13,415 nt of DNA from Anaerolineae bacterium CG2_30_58_95 (GCA_001872165.1 MNXK01000113.1:1-13415); one strand, 5' to 3'; numbered from the stretch's first letter, positions 1 to 6,499 are shown. The notes: a model not told the origin generated them from the letters alone. Made by a program: numbers and translations.

Positions 1-29
1 CTTTCTCCCCTGCCCCCTTTCTCCCCTGC
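1..29. repeat. Pyrimidine-rich direct repeat upstream of the dikinase-domain gene
   Basis: The 13-nt sequence at 1-13 recurs exactly at 17-29, a 16-bp period. It is almost purely C/T on the + strand and runs up to the assumed start codon at 33. It could be the end of a longer tandem array cut by the window edge. No function is claimed. Confidence 0.6.
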
Positions 30-32
30 TCC

Positions 33-2351
33 ATGACTCTCCCCACACCCTCCCCCGACCGCGTTCTCAATATCTACCTGACGCTCAATCAATATCCAAT
101 CCTGAGCGGCCGCATCCGCGCCTGCATGAGGCAGGAGTTATTTTCGCGCGGCATCATCTCATTGGAAATATTCGAAATAGAAGTGCGCGAGAAAGCCATC
201 CAGTCGCAGGGGCGCGAGGGATTACACGACCCATACGGCGAAGAGCCGTTCGACATCTGGGAGGCACGCCTGGCGCGCATCCGCGATTCATTGACAGACT
301 TCTATTTCGCCTACAACCTGCCCTACGAGGAGTTCGAACGCATCGTCAAGGAGATCATCGGCGAGCGCGGCGAGCCGCCCGACATGGTCACCTTCAACCC
401 GGAACTCGCCCCACAGGATATGCTCTTCCAACAAGCCGAGCTGCTCGAACACCTGCCCAAGAAAAACCGAAAGCAGTTCGAGGCGCGCCTGCAAGAGATC
501 AAGGTAGTGCTCATCCGTACCATGATCAGCGATCAACTCGCTTACCTGAACATCGCCCGCAAATGGCTCACGGTAGATGACCTGAAAGACATCCGCCGCC
601 GCAAGATCGGGTACGGGAAGATCGGCGGCAAGTCGGCCGGGATGCTGCTGGCGTACCGCATCCTGAACGAGGCGGCCCCGCCCGAGGTGCGGAAGGCGAT
701 CCGCACGCCGGTCTCGTACTTCCTGGCCTCGGACCTGTTCTACACGTTCATGGCCGCCAACGGCCTGATCCACTGGTCGGACCAAAAGTACAAGCCAGAG
801 GCGCAGATGCGCCTCGAGTACCCCAAGATCGTGCGCAACTTCGTCAAAGGGAAATTTCCCGAAGACATCCTCGAGCGCCTGCAAGTCATCCTAATTGAGG
901 CCGGCGACCAGCCGCTCATCGTGCGCTCGTCGAGCCTTCTGGAAGACAGCTTCGGCACCTCTTTTGCCGGGAAATACGACAGTTTCTTTTGCCCCAACCA
1001 GGGCACGCCCGAGGAGAATCTCAACGCCCTGACCGAGGCCATCGCCCGCGTCTACGCTTCTTGCTTGAACCCCAATGCCTTACTTTACCGGCACAACAAA
1101 GGCCTGGTGGACTACGACGAGCGCATCGCCGTCTTGATCCAGTTCGTCCAGGGAGAGCAATATGGACGCTACTTCCTGCCTCACGGGGCGGGTGTGGCCT
1201 TCAGCCGCAACCTGTACCGCTGGTCGCCGCAAATCCGCAAAGAGGACGGGTTCGTGCGCCTGGTCTGGGGGCTGGGTACGCGCGCCGTAAATCAGGTGGG
1301 AGACGATCACCCGCGCCTGGTCGCGCTCAGCCATCCACAGCTTCACCCGGCCGCCGCCTCAAAAATGATCCACCAGTATTCCCAGGAATACGTAGACCTG
1401 ATTGACCTGGAAGACAACCAATTCAAAACCTTACCGGTCGCCGAAGTGCTCACACCGCGTTACCAGGCTCTGCGTTACATTGCGCAAGTAGACGAGGGCG
1501 ACTACCTGGCTGCCATCCGTACCAGCCTGGTTGATGTAGACAAGCTGGTCATCACCTTCGACGAGCTCCTGCGCCGTACGCCCTTCGCCGAGTACATGCG
1601 CACCGTCGTCAAACTGCTCGAAGAGCATTACCACTCCCCGGTTGATACCGAGTTCACCCTACAAGTCATTGACCCACAAGCCACCCGGCCCTCGATCCGC
1701 ATCTCGCTCCTGCAGTGCCGCCCACAAAGCCAGATGGAAGACGAAGAGGCCAACATCCCTGAGAATCTCCCGCCTGAGAATGTCATCTTTTCCAGCCGCC
1801 GCATGGCGCCGCGCGGCGCGCTAGACGGCATCCGCTACGTGCTATTCGTCTCGCCTGAGGGCTACTTCAGCCTGACATCCCAGGCCGAGCGCAGCAAACT
1901 GGAACGCGCCATCGGTAGTCTCAACACCGTCTTGAAAGGTGAGACCTTCATCTGCGTCGGGCCGGGGCGCTGGGGAACGTCCACGCCGGACATGGGGATG
2001 CACATCAATTACGGGGACATTTTCAACACGCGTGCCCTGATCGAGCTGACCGGGCAGGGCATCGGGCCGGACCTGGAGCCGTCTTTCGGCACCCATTTCT
2101 TCCAGGACCTGATGGAGTCCCGCATCTACCCCCTGGCTGTGGACCTGGACGACGAAGAGGTCGTCTTCAACCGGGACTTCTTTTACAAGACCCCAAACCA
2201 CTTGATGGAATGGCTATCGGCGGATGAGATCCTGACCGGCTGCCTGCGCCTGATCAAAGTGGACGATTTCCGCCCGGGCCATCACCTGACGCTGGTCATG
2301 AAAGAGGACGAGGGGAAAGCAGTCGCGTTTTTGCAGCCGGATCAGCAGTAA
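33..2351 (+). CDS. PEP/pyruvate-dikinase ATP-binding-domain protein lacking the phosphohistidine and PEP domains
   Basis: This 772-residue protein contains the ATP-binding domain of the PEP synthase/pyruvate phosphate dikinase family. Seen: a glycine-rich lysine segment GKIGGKSAGML at about 195-205, the RSSSLLEDSFGTSFAGKYDSF-like motif at 298-318, and the domain-ending motif LLQCRPQ at 559-565. An all-helical N-terminal region (1-185) precedes it. The C-terminal 200 residues carry a separate conserved-looking block (GPGRWGTSTPDMG at 643-655, GTHFFQDL at 686-693). I see no central TSH-type phosphohistidine motif and no TIM-barrel PEP/pyruvate domain, so a complete PEP synthase reaction is not expected. 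A phosphotransfer, ATP-dependent regulatory or sensing role is possible but unassigned. The ATG at 33 is assumed. The frame is open to the left edge and no Shine-Dalgarno is visible in the pyrimidine-rich leader, so the true start could lie outside. It is convergent with RNase H. Confidence 0.8.
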   Translation: MTLPTPSPDRVLNIYLTLNQYPILSGRIRACMRQELFSRGIISLEIFEIEVREKAIQSQGREGLHDPYGEEPFDIWEARLARIRDSLTDFYFAYNLPYEEFERIVKEIIGERGEPPDMVTFNPELAPQDMLFQQAELLEHLPKKNRKQFEARLQEIKVVLIRTMISDQLAYLNIARKWLTVDDLKDIRRRKIGYGKIGGKSAGMLLAYRILNEAAPPEVRKAIRTPVSYFLASDLFYTFMAANGLIHWSDQKYKPEAQMRLEYPKIVRNFVKGKFPEDILERLQVILIEAGDQPLIVRSSSLLEDSFGTSFAGKYDSFFCPNQGTPEENLNALTEAIARVYASCLNPNALLYRHNKGLVDYDERIAVLIQFVQGEQYGRYFLPHGAGVAFSRNLYRWSPQIRKEDGFVRLVWGLGTRAVNQVGDDHPRLVALSHPQLHPAAASKMIHQYSQEYVDLIDLEDNQFKTLPVAEVLTPRYQALRYIAQVDEGDYLAAIRTSLVDVDKLVITFDELLRRTPFAEYMRTVVKLLEEHYHSPVDTEFTLQVIDPQATRPSIRISLLQCRPQSQMEDEEANIPENLPPENVIFSSRRMAPRGALDGIRYVLFVSPEGYFSLTSQAERSKLERAIGSLNTVLKGETFICVGPGRWGTSTPDMGMHINYGDIFNTRALIELTGQGIGPDLEPSFGTHFFQDLMESRIYPLAVDLDDEEVVFNRDFFYKTPNHLMEWLSADEILTGCLRLIKVDDFRPGHHLTLVMKEDEGKAVAFLQPDQQ

Positions 2352-2364
2352 AATCCCCCTTTGC

Positions 2365-3042
2365 CTACTTCCTGTTGAAATCAGCGGGGATTTCACCCCA
2401 GGCTTCGGTATCCCACTTGAGAACCGGAAAGTGGTTGCGCAGTTGGCAACCATTGGTGACAACGAATTCGTTTTCGGCCAACCAGGCTTCGGCGCGGGCG
2501 ATGAGTTCGAACAGCGGCGCGTTGCGCGCATCGGGCAACAGGTCGGAGTTGCATTTCTTGGCCCTCACCCAGGCCATGGCGGTCTCCGAATCCGAGTAGA
2601 CTGGCGCGGCGATGCCCTTTTTTTGGAGCCACGCCAGCGCATGGACAATCGCCAGAAACTCGCCGATGTTGTTGGTGCCGTTCTCGAAAGGCCCCTGGCG
2701 GAAAATTCCCTTTCCGGTGCTGGTGTGGACGCCGCGATATTCCAATCTCCCTGGGCTGCCAGAGCAGGCCGCGTCCACGCAATAGCTCTCTGCGACGGGC
2801 GGCACAGGGGCGAACAGCCATTGTCCGCTGGAAGCCGGCTTGCCGGCGTACTGGCTGTAATCGCCCTGGAGAGCTTTTTCCGCTGCGGCGCGGCTTTCGA
2901 AAGCCTTATATTCCGCGCCCGCGAAGCCTTTCACCTGCTCGGCGCACTCCTCCCAGGTGGTGAAAATCCCTGTCTTTCGACCCTTCCATACAACGTAAGT
3001 GGTTGCGCACTTGGCAACCAAGAACTTCGCTTTCGGTGACAT
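2365..3042 (-). CDS. rnhA: Ribonuclease H with N-terminal viroplasmin-like hybrid-binding domain
   Basis: The enzyme cleaves the RNA strand of RNA-DNA hybrids in the cytoplasm (R-loops, primers). Seen (225 aa from the ATG at 3042): an N-terminal viroplasmin/hybrid-binding domain (YVVWKGRKTGIFTTWEEC at 16-33, ending AFESRAAAEKAL), a linker at 60-85, then an RNase H fold with all four carboxylates: D90 (CVDAACSGSPG), E128 (NNIGEF), D151 (YSDSE) and D221 (EIPADFNRK), plus E217. Spacings D-E (38) and E-D (23) match Bacillus halodurans RNase H (D71, E109, D132). The D-D spacing is 70 rather than 60, and the surplus coincides with an in-frame palindromic repeat. A second copy lies at residues 8-16. 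A GTG at 3051 would add three residues. The start lies just downstream of tandem repeats, and the 3' end is 13 nt from the convergent gene. Confidence 0.93.
   Translation of the reverse strand: MSPKAKFLVAKCATTYVVWKGRKTGIFTTWEECAEQVKGFAGAEYKAFESRAAAEKALQGDYSQYAGKPASSGQWLFAPVPPVAESYCVDAACSGSPGRLEYRGVHTSTGKGIFRQGPFENGTNNIGEFLAIVHALAWLQKKGIAAPVYSDSETAMAWVRAKKCNSDLLPDARNAPLFELIARAEAWLAENEFVVTNGCQLRNHFPVLKWDTEAWGEIPADFNRK
2429..2452. repeat. 24-nt palindromic repeat inside the RNase H gene, copy A
   Basis: Imperfect hairpin with 7-bp arms TGGTTGC and GCAACCA around a 7-nt loop. It differs from copy B (2997-3020) only at 2442 (g versus c). It encodes residues 197-205 (GCQLRNH core) in a loop between the last helix of RNase H and the conserved KW-T-WGE motif, where family members are about ten residues shorter. 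Confidence 0.85.
2997..3020. repeat. 24-nt palindromic repeat inside the RNase H gene, copy B
   Basis: Same hairpin as copy A, with 23 of 24 bases identical and the same orientation, but read in a different codon phase (VAKCATT instead of GCQLRNH). It lies before the first conserved residues of the viroplasmin domain (YVVWKGRK), extending the N-terminus. All six reading frames through this copy are free of stop codons. Confidence 0.85.
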
Positions 3043-3046
3043 CGCG

Positions 3047-3088
3047 TTCACTCGTTACTCATCGCTCACAACTCATCGCTCGTTACTT
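3047..3088. repeat. Degenerate heptad array upstream of the RNase H start
   Basis: Six consecutive 7-nt units, five ending CTC and the last CTT on the + strand; ACTCATCGCTC occurs exactly twice (3057 and 3071) at a 14-nt period. It starts 5 nt upstream of the RNase H ATG and abuts the 23-bp tandem array. It resembles in period the heptad array upstream of the M50 gene. Whether it is regulatory is unknown. Confidence 0.6.
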
Positions 3089-3152
3089 CTTCCTTGTTTC
3101 CTTGTTTACTTCTTCCTTGTTTCCTTGTCTACTTCTTCCTTGTTTACTTGTT
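3084..3152. repeat. Three tandem copies of a 23-bp unit
   Basis: Units occupy 3084-3106, 3107-3129 and 3130-3152. They are nearly identical and composed of TACTTCTTCCTTG-type sequence on the + strand. On the - strand, the sense of the surrounding genes, they are purine-rich with repeated AAGGAAGAAG. The third unit contains the stop codon of the solute-binding-protein gene (3146-3144). The copy number is likely to vary between strains. Confidence 0.8.
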
Positions 3153-4637
3153 ACTTATTTCCTCCACCGTCGCATCCATTTCATCCAGAACGGAGGGGAT
3201 CTTTTCCACTGCCAGGTTCGTGCGGAAAATAAAACCTGCCCCGTCTGCCAACACATACTGGGCCATGCGCCAGGCGGCTAACTGCGGCGACGCCTGCGCT
3301 TCAGGGATATACCCGACGGCATTGTTCCATTGTGGGTGACCGGCGCGGTATTCGCCGAGCGAATCCAATGCCGAGAAGCGCAGCGGCAGCAGACCGGTGG
3401 CCTCCACCCACTTGGCCTGATTCTCGGCCGAGAGCAGCCAGCGGACGAACAGCCAGGCGGCCAACGAATGCTGCGCCGCCAACGAATGCTGCGCGGCGAA
3501 CTGCTTCTCCGGCGTGGATTGGAGCAGGGTATAGGATGGGCCGGAGGTTACCAGCACAACCCCGTTCAGGCCGGGAAAAGGCAGCAGCGTCCACTCATCG
3601 CTGTTGTTCAGGCGCGCCAGGGTCTGGGTCAGCCGGGGCGCTTCAGCCAGGTCGCCGGTCACGAAAAGGGCCGAGCGGCGGGCGAACGATTCGTAGGGAT
3701 TCGGCTCGGTCGAGATCCAGGCGCAATGCTCATCGTACAAGCCCTTCAGGAATTCCAGCGCCGACTGGTTGGCTGGCGTGGCGAAATGGATTTCACCGTC
3801 CTTGATGGTAGGTGACTGCCCTACCATAACCACGCCGCCGCCGAAAGCCAGCAGCCAGGAAAGCATGGCCTCCGGCTGGGTGTTGACGATCCAGCCGCCA
3901 TAGCCATCGTTCTGCTTGTTGGCATCCTGGCGATAGTAGGCATTCGCCGCGCAGGCCTGTTGGCGGAACTCGTCCGCCGTGGCTGGGGGCGCACTGAAAC
4001 CCAGTTCACGCGCCCAGGTCTGGTTATAGAACAGGAAACGCGCCGAGCGCTGCGCTGGAGCGCCCAGCCGTTGGCCGTTGACTGGATCCTGGGTCCAGAA
4101 GGTGGCCGGGATGTCGGCGATCTCGTTGGCGGTCAAACCCCAGGCCGGGTCGTAGAGGTAGGGATTCAGGTCTACCACCGCGCCTTTGGCCTCCCAGGTA
4201 AACGTCTGCTCGGGCAGGGCAACCACCAGGTCAGGGCGGCGTGTCGAGGTGAGAGCAGAATCTACGTCCTCGAACAGGCTGGAATAATCGCCGTATGCAG
4301 TCTGGTAGACGACAATGCCCCACTGGTTGAGGGTGTTGAACTGGGCCAGTTGGTTCGTGAAGACGTCCGCCGCCGCGCCGCTGAAAGCGTGCCAGACCTG
4401 GATGTGGATGCCGCGCAACGCCTCTGGCGCGACCTCGATCTGGGGAGCAGGCGTGGGCGTTGAGGTGGAGGTATCGGCCGGGGTACCGGTCAGCAGGCCA
4501 GGGGCGCCGCCCTGAGCCGGTCGAAGGGTCGAGTCGGGCGCGGATGTGGAGGTCGAGGCAGCCGGACCGCAAGCCGTCAAGACGAACGAAGCGAGCAAAG
4601 CCAGGCAGGCGAGGCGGAAGAGCCGCGGCGTTGGCAT
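3144..4637 (-). CDS. Family 1 extracellular solute-binding lipoprotein of an ABC importer
   Basis: Likely captures a carbohydrate-type ligand outside the membrane for an ABC transporter. Seen (497 aa): an N-terminal hydrophobic signal segment (residues 6-20) with lipobox LTAC and predicted lipid-modified C23, followed by a Ser/Thr/Pro/Ala-rich tether to about residue 68. The mature domain then starts IHIQVWHAFSG and shows the UgpB/MalE-like pattern (DLVVALPEQTFTWEAKGAVVDLNPYL, NQTWARELGFSAPPATADEF, AWLFVRWLLSAENQAKWVEATGLLPLR). Residues 36-45 are encoded by a dispersed 28-nt repeat, and AAQHSL is duplicated by an 18-bp tandem repeat. No permease or ATPase gene is in the window, so it is an orphan binding protein here. 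It starts 3 nt after the M50 protease stop without a clear Shine-Dalgarno, suggesting translational coupling. The ligand cannot be read from the sequence. Confidence 0.9.
   Translation of the reverse strand: MPTPRLFRLACLALLASFVLTACGPAASTSTSAPDSTLRPAQGGAPGLLTGTPADTSTSTPTPAPQIEVAPEALRGIHIQVWHAFSGAAADVFTNQLAQFNTLNQWGIVVYQTAYGDYSSLFEDVDSALTSTRRPDLVVALPEQTFTWEAKGAVVDLNPYLYDPAWGLTANEIADIPATFWTQDPVNGQRLGAPAQRSARFLFYNQTWARELGFSAPPATADEFRQQACAANAYYRQDANKQNDGYGGWIVNTQPEAMLSWLLAFGGGVVMVGQSPTIKDGEIHFATPANQSALEFLKGLYDEHCAWISTEPNPYESFARRSALFVTGDLAEAPRLTQTLARLNNSDEWTLLPFPGLNGVVLVTSGPSYTLLQSTPEKQFAAQHSLAAQHSLAAWLFVRWLLSAENQAKWVEATGLLPLRFSALDSLGEYRAGHPQWNNAVGYIPEAQASPQLAAWRMAQYVLADGAGFIFRTNLAVEKIPSVLDEMDATVEEISNK
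3460..3495. repeat. 18-bp in-frame tandem duplication within the solute-binding-protein gene
   Basis: The 18 nt at 3460-3477 recur at 3478-3495 with one difference in the last base, giving the repeated hexapeptide AQHSLA just before the conserved AWLFVRWLL helix. It looks like a recent slippage duplication that keeps the frame. Confidence 0.85.
4503..4530. repeat. 28-nt dispersed repeat in the lipoprotein tether, copy 1
   Basis: This segment is the reverse complement of 10808-10835 with one mismatch (at 4519). It contains CCCT/AGGG ends around an imperfect palindrome. In this gene it encodes STLRPAQGGA in the low-complexity linker after the lipidated cysteine, a position that should tolerate insertions. 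Confidence 0.85.
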
Positions 4638-4640
4638 GTT

Positions 4641-5900
4641 CTAGAAGAGTGTGAACGGCACGGGGGTCAGCACGAGAATAAAGAGGACCAGCACCACTAC
4701 GGCCAGCATTTTGCGCGGCGCGTCGAGTTCGGTGATCTGGTCGAGCGGCTCGGCGTGGGCGCGGCTCAGGAAAAAGATAATCGCAGCCCAAAGCCACCAG
4801 CCAGACCAGAAAATGCCCAGGCCGAGGAGGGCGATCAAAATGATCGGCAATACTCGATTGACGCGCTTGCCGAACAGGGCGTAAAGAGCATGGCCGCCGT
4901 CGAGCTGGCCGGCCGGGATCAGGTTCAGGAAAGTGACCAGGATGCCGGCCCAGCCAGCCCAGGCGACCGGATGCAGCATCACATCTTTGCCGCCGAGCGG
5001 AATGGGGCTGCCCGTAAAAATGTAGCGCAGCCAATAGAGCAGCGGCGGCGTATCGTAATGGGCAGGAGCAGGCAGCAACTGGCCGTGGGTCAGGTACTTG
5101 AGTCCCAGGTACAGGATGGAGTTGCCTTCCAGCAGGTTGTCGCCTGGGCAGGAGTAGGTTTGTCCGATTTGTGCTGTGTTGGGGCAAACGTCTGCCATGC
5201 CGGCCTGCTTTGTGTAATAGGTGTTCTGGAGCGTATCGGTTTTCGAAAGCGCCAGGCCCAGGATCAACACCGGGATGGCGACCGCCAGCCCGGCCAGCGG
5301 CCCGGCGATGCCAATATCCAGCAGAATGCGCTTGTTGCGGGGGCGTTCTTTCATGTTGATGAACGCGCCCATTGTGCCCAGGAGACTGGCCGGGAAGGGG
5401 ATGAAGTAGGGCAGACTGACCGCCGTCTTGTGATAGCGCCCGGCGAAATAGTGCCCGAACTCGTGCGCCAGCAGGATGGCCAGCAGGCTAACGGCGAACG
5501 GCCAGCCGACCCATAAGTTGAGCAGCAGCGTTTTGATCTGGCCGAAGAAATCGGCCGGCATTTCGCCCTGGTAGGAAGACATCGCGCCAGTGAACAGGAC
5601 GCTCAACAGCGTGAGGATGAACAGGGCGATGTTGATGGAAATCCTGCCCGGCGTGGGACGGATCACGCCCGCGGCCAGGATGACTGTCTGGCGGCCATCC
5701 TCGACCCGGAACAGGGGCGTGACGTTGAGCGGGCGCAAGGCCTCGGCCAGTTGGTCGTAGGCGGCGGCCGAATCGTCAGTCAGCAGGGCGCCGCGGTAGC
5801 GGACGACAAAGGTTTTCTGGGGATCGCCCCAGGTCACCTCTTCGATGCGGAAGAGGCGGGAGACAATGGAATACAATACATCGGGTTGAGGAAGCGTCAT
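4641..5900 (-). CDS. M50 site-2 intramembrane metalloprotease, EGY-like
   Basis: A zinc protease that cleaves substrates within the membrane (site-2 protease family). Seen (419 aa from the ATG at 5900): a cytosolic N-terminal region of about 80 residues resembling that of plant EGY proteins, then about six hydrophobic segments (roughly 86-107, 128-152, 192-218, 312-332, 349-377, 398-414). The zinc motif HEFGH at 146-150 lies in the second, and the third ligand is in NLIPAGQLDGG (D334) in the fourth. A cysteine-containing loop (238-253) could be extracytoplasmic. No PDZ domain is apparent. The frame stays open upstream through the selenocysteine tRNA to 6089, but homology starts near MTLPQPDVLYS and tRNA cannot be coding, so 5900 is preferred. 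A heptad array sits 7 nt upstream and no strong Shine-Dalgarno is seen. It is coupled to the solute-binding lipoprotein by a 3-nt gap. Confidence 0.9.
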   Translation of the reverse strand: MTLPQPDVLYSIVSRLFRIEEVTWGDPQKTFVVRYRGALLTDDSAAAYDQLAEALRPLNVTPLFRVEDGRQTVILAAGVIRPTPGRISINIALFILTLLSVLFTGAMSSYQGEMPADFFGQIKTLLLNLWVGWPFAVSLLAILLAHEFGHYFAGRYHKTAVSLPYFIPFPASLLGTMGAFINMKERPRNKRILLDIGIAGPLAGLAVAIPVLILGLALSKTDTLQNTYYTKQAGMADVCPNTAQIGQTYSCPGDNLLEGNSILYLGLKYLTHGQLLPAPAHYDTPPLLYWLRYIFTGSPIPLGGKDVMLHPVAWAGWAGILVTFLNLIPAGQLDGGHALYALFGKRVNRVLPIILIALLGLGIFWSGWWLWAAIIFFLSRAHAEPLDQITELDAPRKMLAVVVLVLFILVLTPVPFTLF

Positions 5901-5907
5901 AGGATTT

Positions 5908-5949
5908 ACGCGTGATGAGTGATGAGTGATGCGTGATGAGTGATGCGTG
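5908..5949. repeat. Heptad tandem array upstream of the M50 protease
   Basis: Five units of ATGAGTG or ATGCGTG (5915-5949) preceded by a degenerate ACGCGTG (5908-5914), giving 42 bp in strict 7-bp register. It lies between the 3' end of tRNA-Sec and the protease start codon, so it would be in the leader of the protease mRNA. Confidence 0.85.
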
Positions 5950-5976
5950 GCGATTGACTCGCCGACAAAGAAAAGG

Positions 5977-6070
5977 CGGGAGTGGATGGGGGTCGAACCC
6001 ACCGCGGCCCGCAACGCGACCCGCCGCCGGTTTTGAAGACCGGGAAGCCCTCCGGGACCTAACCACTCCC
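5977..6070 (-). tRNA. selC: tRNA-Sec (UCA)
   Basis: Delivers selenocysteine to in-frame UGA codons. Seen on the - strand (94 nt without CCA): 8-bp acceptor stem GGGAGTGG/CCACTCCC, 6-bp D stem AGGTCC/GGGCTT with a 4-nt loop, anticodon stem CCGGT/ACCGG with loop CTTCAAA (anticodon TCA), a long GC-rich variable arm, 5-bp T stem with loop TTCGACC, and discriminator G. The 8+5 acceptor/T-stem arrangement and 6-bp D stem are diagnostic of bacterial tRNA-Sec and exclude an ordinary suppressor tRNA. CCA is not fully encoded (CCT follows). A separate promoter lies immediately upstream. No selA, selB, selD or selenoprotein gene is in the window. Confidence 0.95.
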
Positions 6071-6077
6071 GGCGATA

Positions 6078-6106
6078 AGGATACCCCAAGGCGGGAGGAT
6101 TGGCAA
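6078..6106 (-). promoter_or_regulatory. Sigma-70-type promoter for tRNA-Sec
   Basis: -35 TTGCCA (6106-6101), a 17-bp spacer and -10 TATCCT (6083-6078) on the - strand. The expected start is about 6071, essentially at the tRNA 5' end (6070). The -35 hexamer and spacer match those of the tRNA-Pro promoter. Confidence 0.7.
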
Positions 6107-6121
6107 GAGAAAGAAACGAAT

Positions 6122-6154
6122 AGACCTCACAGGTCTATAAGACCTGTGAGGTCT
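6122..6154. repeat. Perfect 14-bp palindrome between the two tRNA genes
   Basis: Arms AGACCTCACAGGTC (6122-6135) and its exact complement (6141-6154) flank the loop TATAA. It lies 8 nt downstream of tRNA-Pro and upstream of the tRNA-Sec promoter. It could end tRNA-Pro transcripts, but no clean U-tract follows on either strand, so a REP-like dispersed palindrome is at least as likely. Confidence 0.85.
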
Positions 6155-6162
6155 GCCGAAAG

Positions 6163-6237
6163 TCGGGGCGGTGGGAATCGAACCCACGACCTCTTGCACC
6201 CCATGCAAGCGCGCTAGCCGGACTGCGCCACGCCCCG
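6163..6237 (-). tRNA. tRNA-Pro (GGG)
   Basis: A 75-nt cloverleaf on the - strand without encoded CCA: acceptor CGGGGCG/CGCCCCG, anticodon stem CTTGC/GCAAG with loop ATGGGGT (anticodon GGG, reading CCC codons), T arm GTGGG-TTCGATT-CCCAC and discriminator A. The 5' sequence CGGGGCGTGGCGCAG is typical of bacterial proline tRNAs. Confidence 0.96.
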
Positions 6238-6249
6238 ATTGCAGGCAAA

Positions 6250-6278
6250 ATTATAGCCGCAATTGGATTTTCTGGCAA
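6250..6278 (-). promoter_or_regulatory. Sigma-70-type promoter for tRNA-Pro
   Basis: -35 TTGCCA (6278-6273), exactly 17 bp spacer and consensus -10 TATAAT (6255-6250) on the - strand. The predicted start near 6243 leaves a leader of about 6 nt before the tRNA at 6237. Confidence 0.8.
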
Positions 6279-6302
6279 TGTAAATCGAGAATTCACTCAC
6301 GC

Positions 6303-6464
6303 CTTTCTTAAAGTCCGAGGAGGCTGTCATTGCGAGGCGGTTTTTGACGAAGCAATCCCCTACTTATAACCAGGAGATTGCTTCGACTGGTAACCCACAG
6401 GGTGCTTCGCGAAGAGCGCCGGTCTCGCAATGACATGATGAGAGAAAGCGCGACTTTAAGAAAG
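6303..6464. repeat. Nested inverted-repeat (MITE/REP-like) element, 162 bp
   Basis: Three nested perfect inverted pairs share one centre: an outer 13-bp pair CTTTCTTAAAGTC (6303-6315) with 6452-6464; a middle 11-bp pair GTCATTGCGAG (6326-6336) with 6424-6434; and an inner 10-bp pair CGAAGCAATC (6348-6357) with 6376-6385. It has no coding capacity. The right part contains a 20-nt module (6398-6417) also found near 8915. It fills most of the gap between the tRNA-Pro promoter and the TPR gene end. Confidence 0.8.
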
Positions 6465-6499
6465 TCCTGAGAATTAACCGCGAAGAAGCGACCCCCAAA

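Noticed and set aside
2351..2393. Inverted pair AAATCCCC/GGGGATTT as a bidirectional terminator between the convergent genes
   Set aside because: Only 8 bp with a 27-nt loop, no T-run, and the right arm lies within RNase H coding sequence; it may be chance.
4231..5187. A 318-codon open frame on the - strand overlapping the M50 and lipoprotein genes
   Set aside because: It is out of frame with two well-supported genes, rich in Arg, Pro and Ala, and has no recognisable motif.
5908..5949. Heptad array as a CRISPR array
   Set aside because: Units are 7 bp with no unique spacers and no cas genes are present.
5901..6089. Longer M50 start at 6089 adding 63 residues
   Set aside because: The extension is translated from tRNA-Sec and the heptad array; family-like sequence begins at the ATG at 5900.
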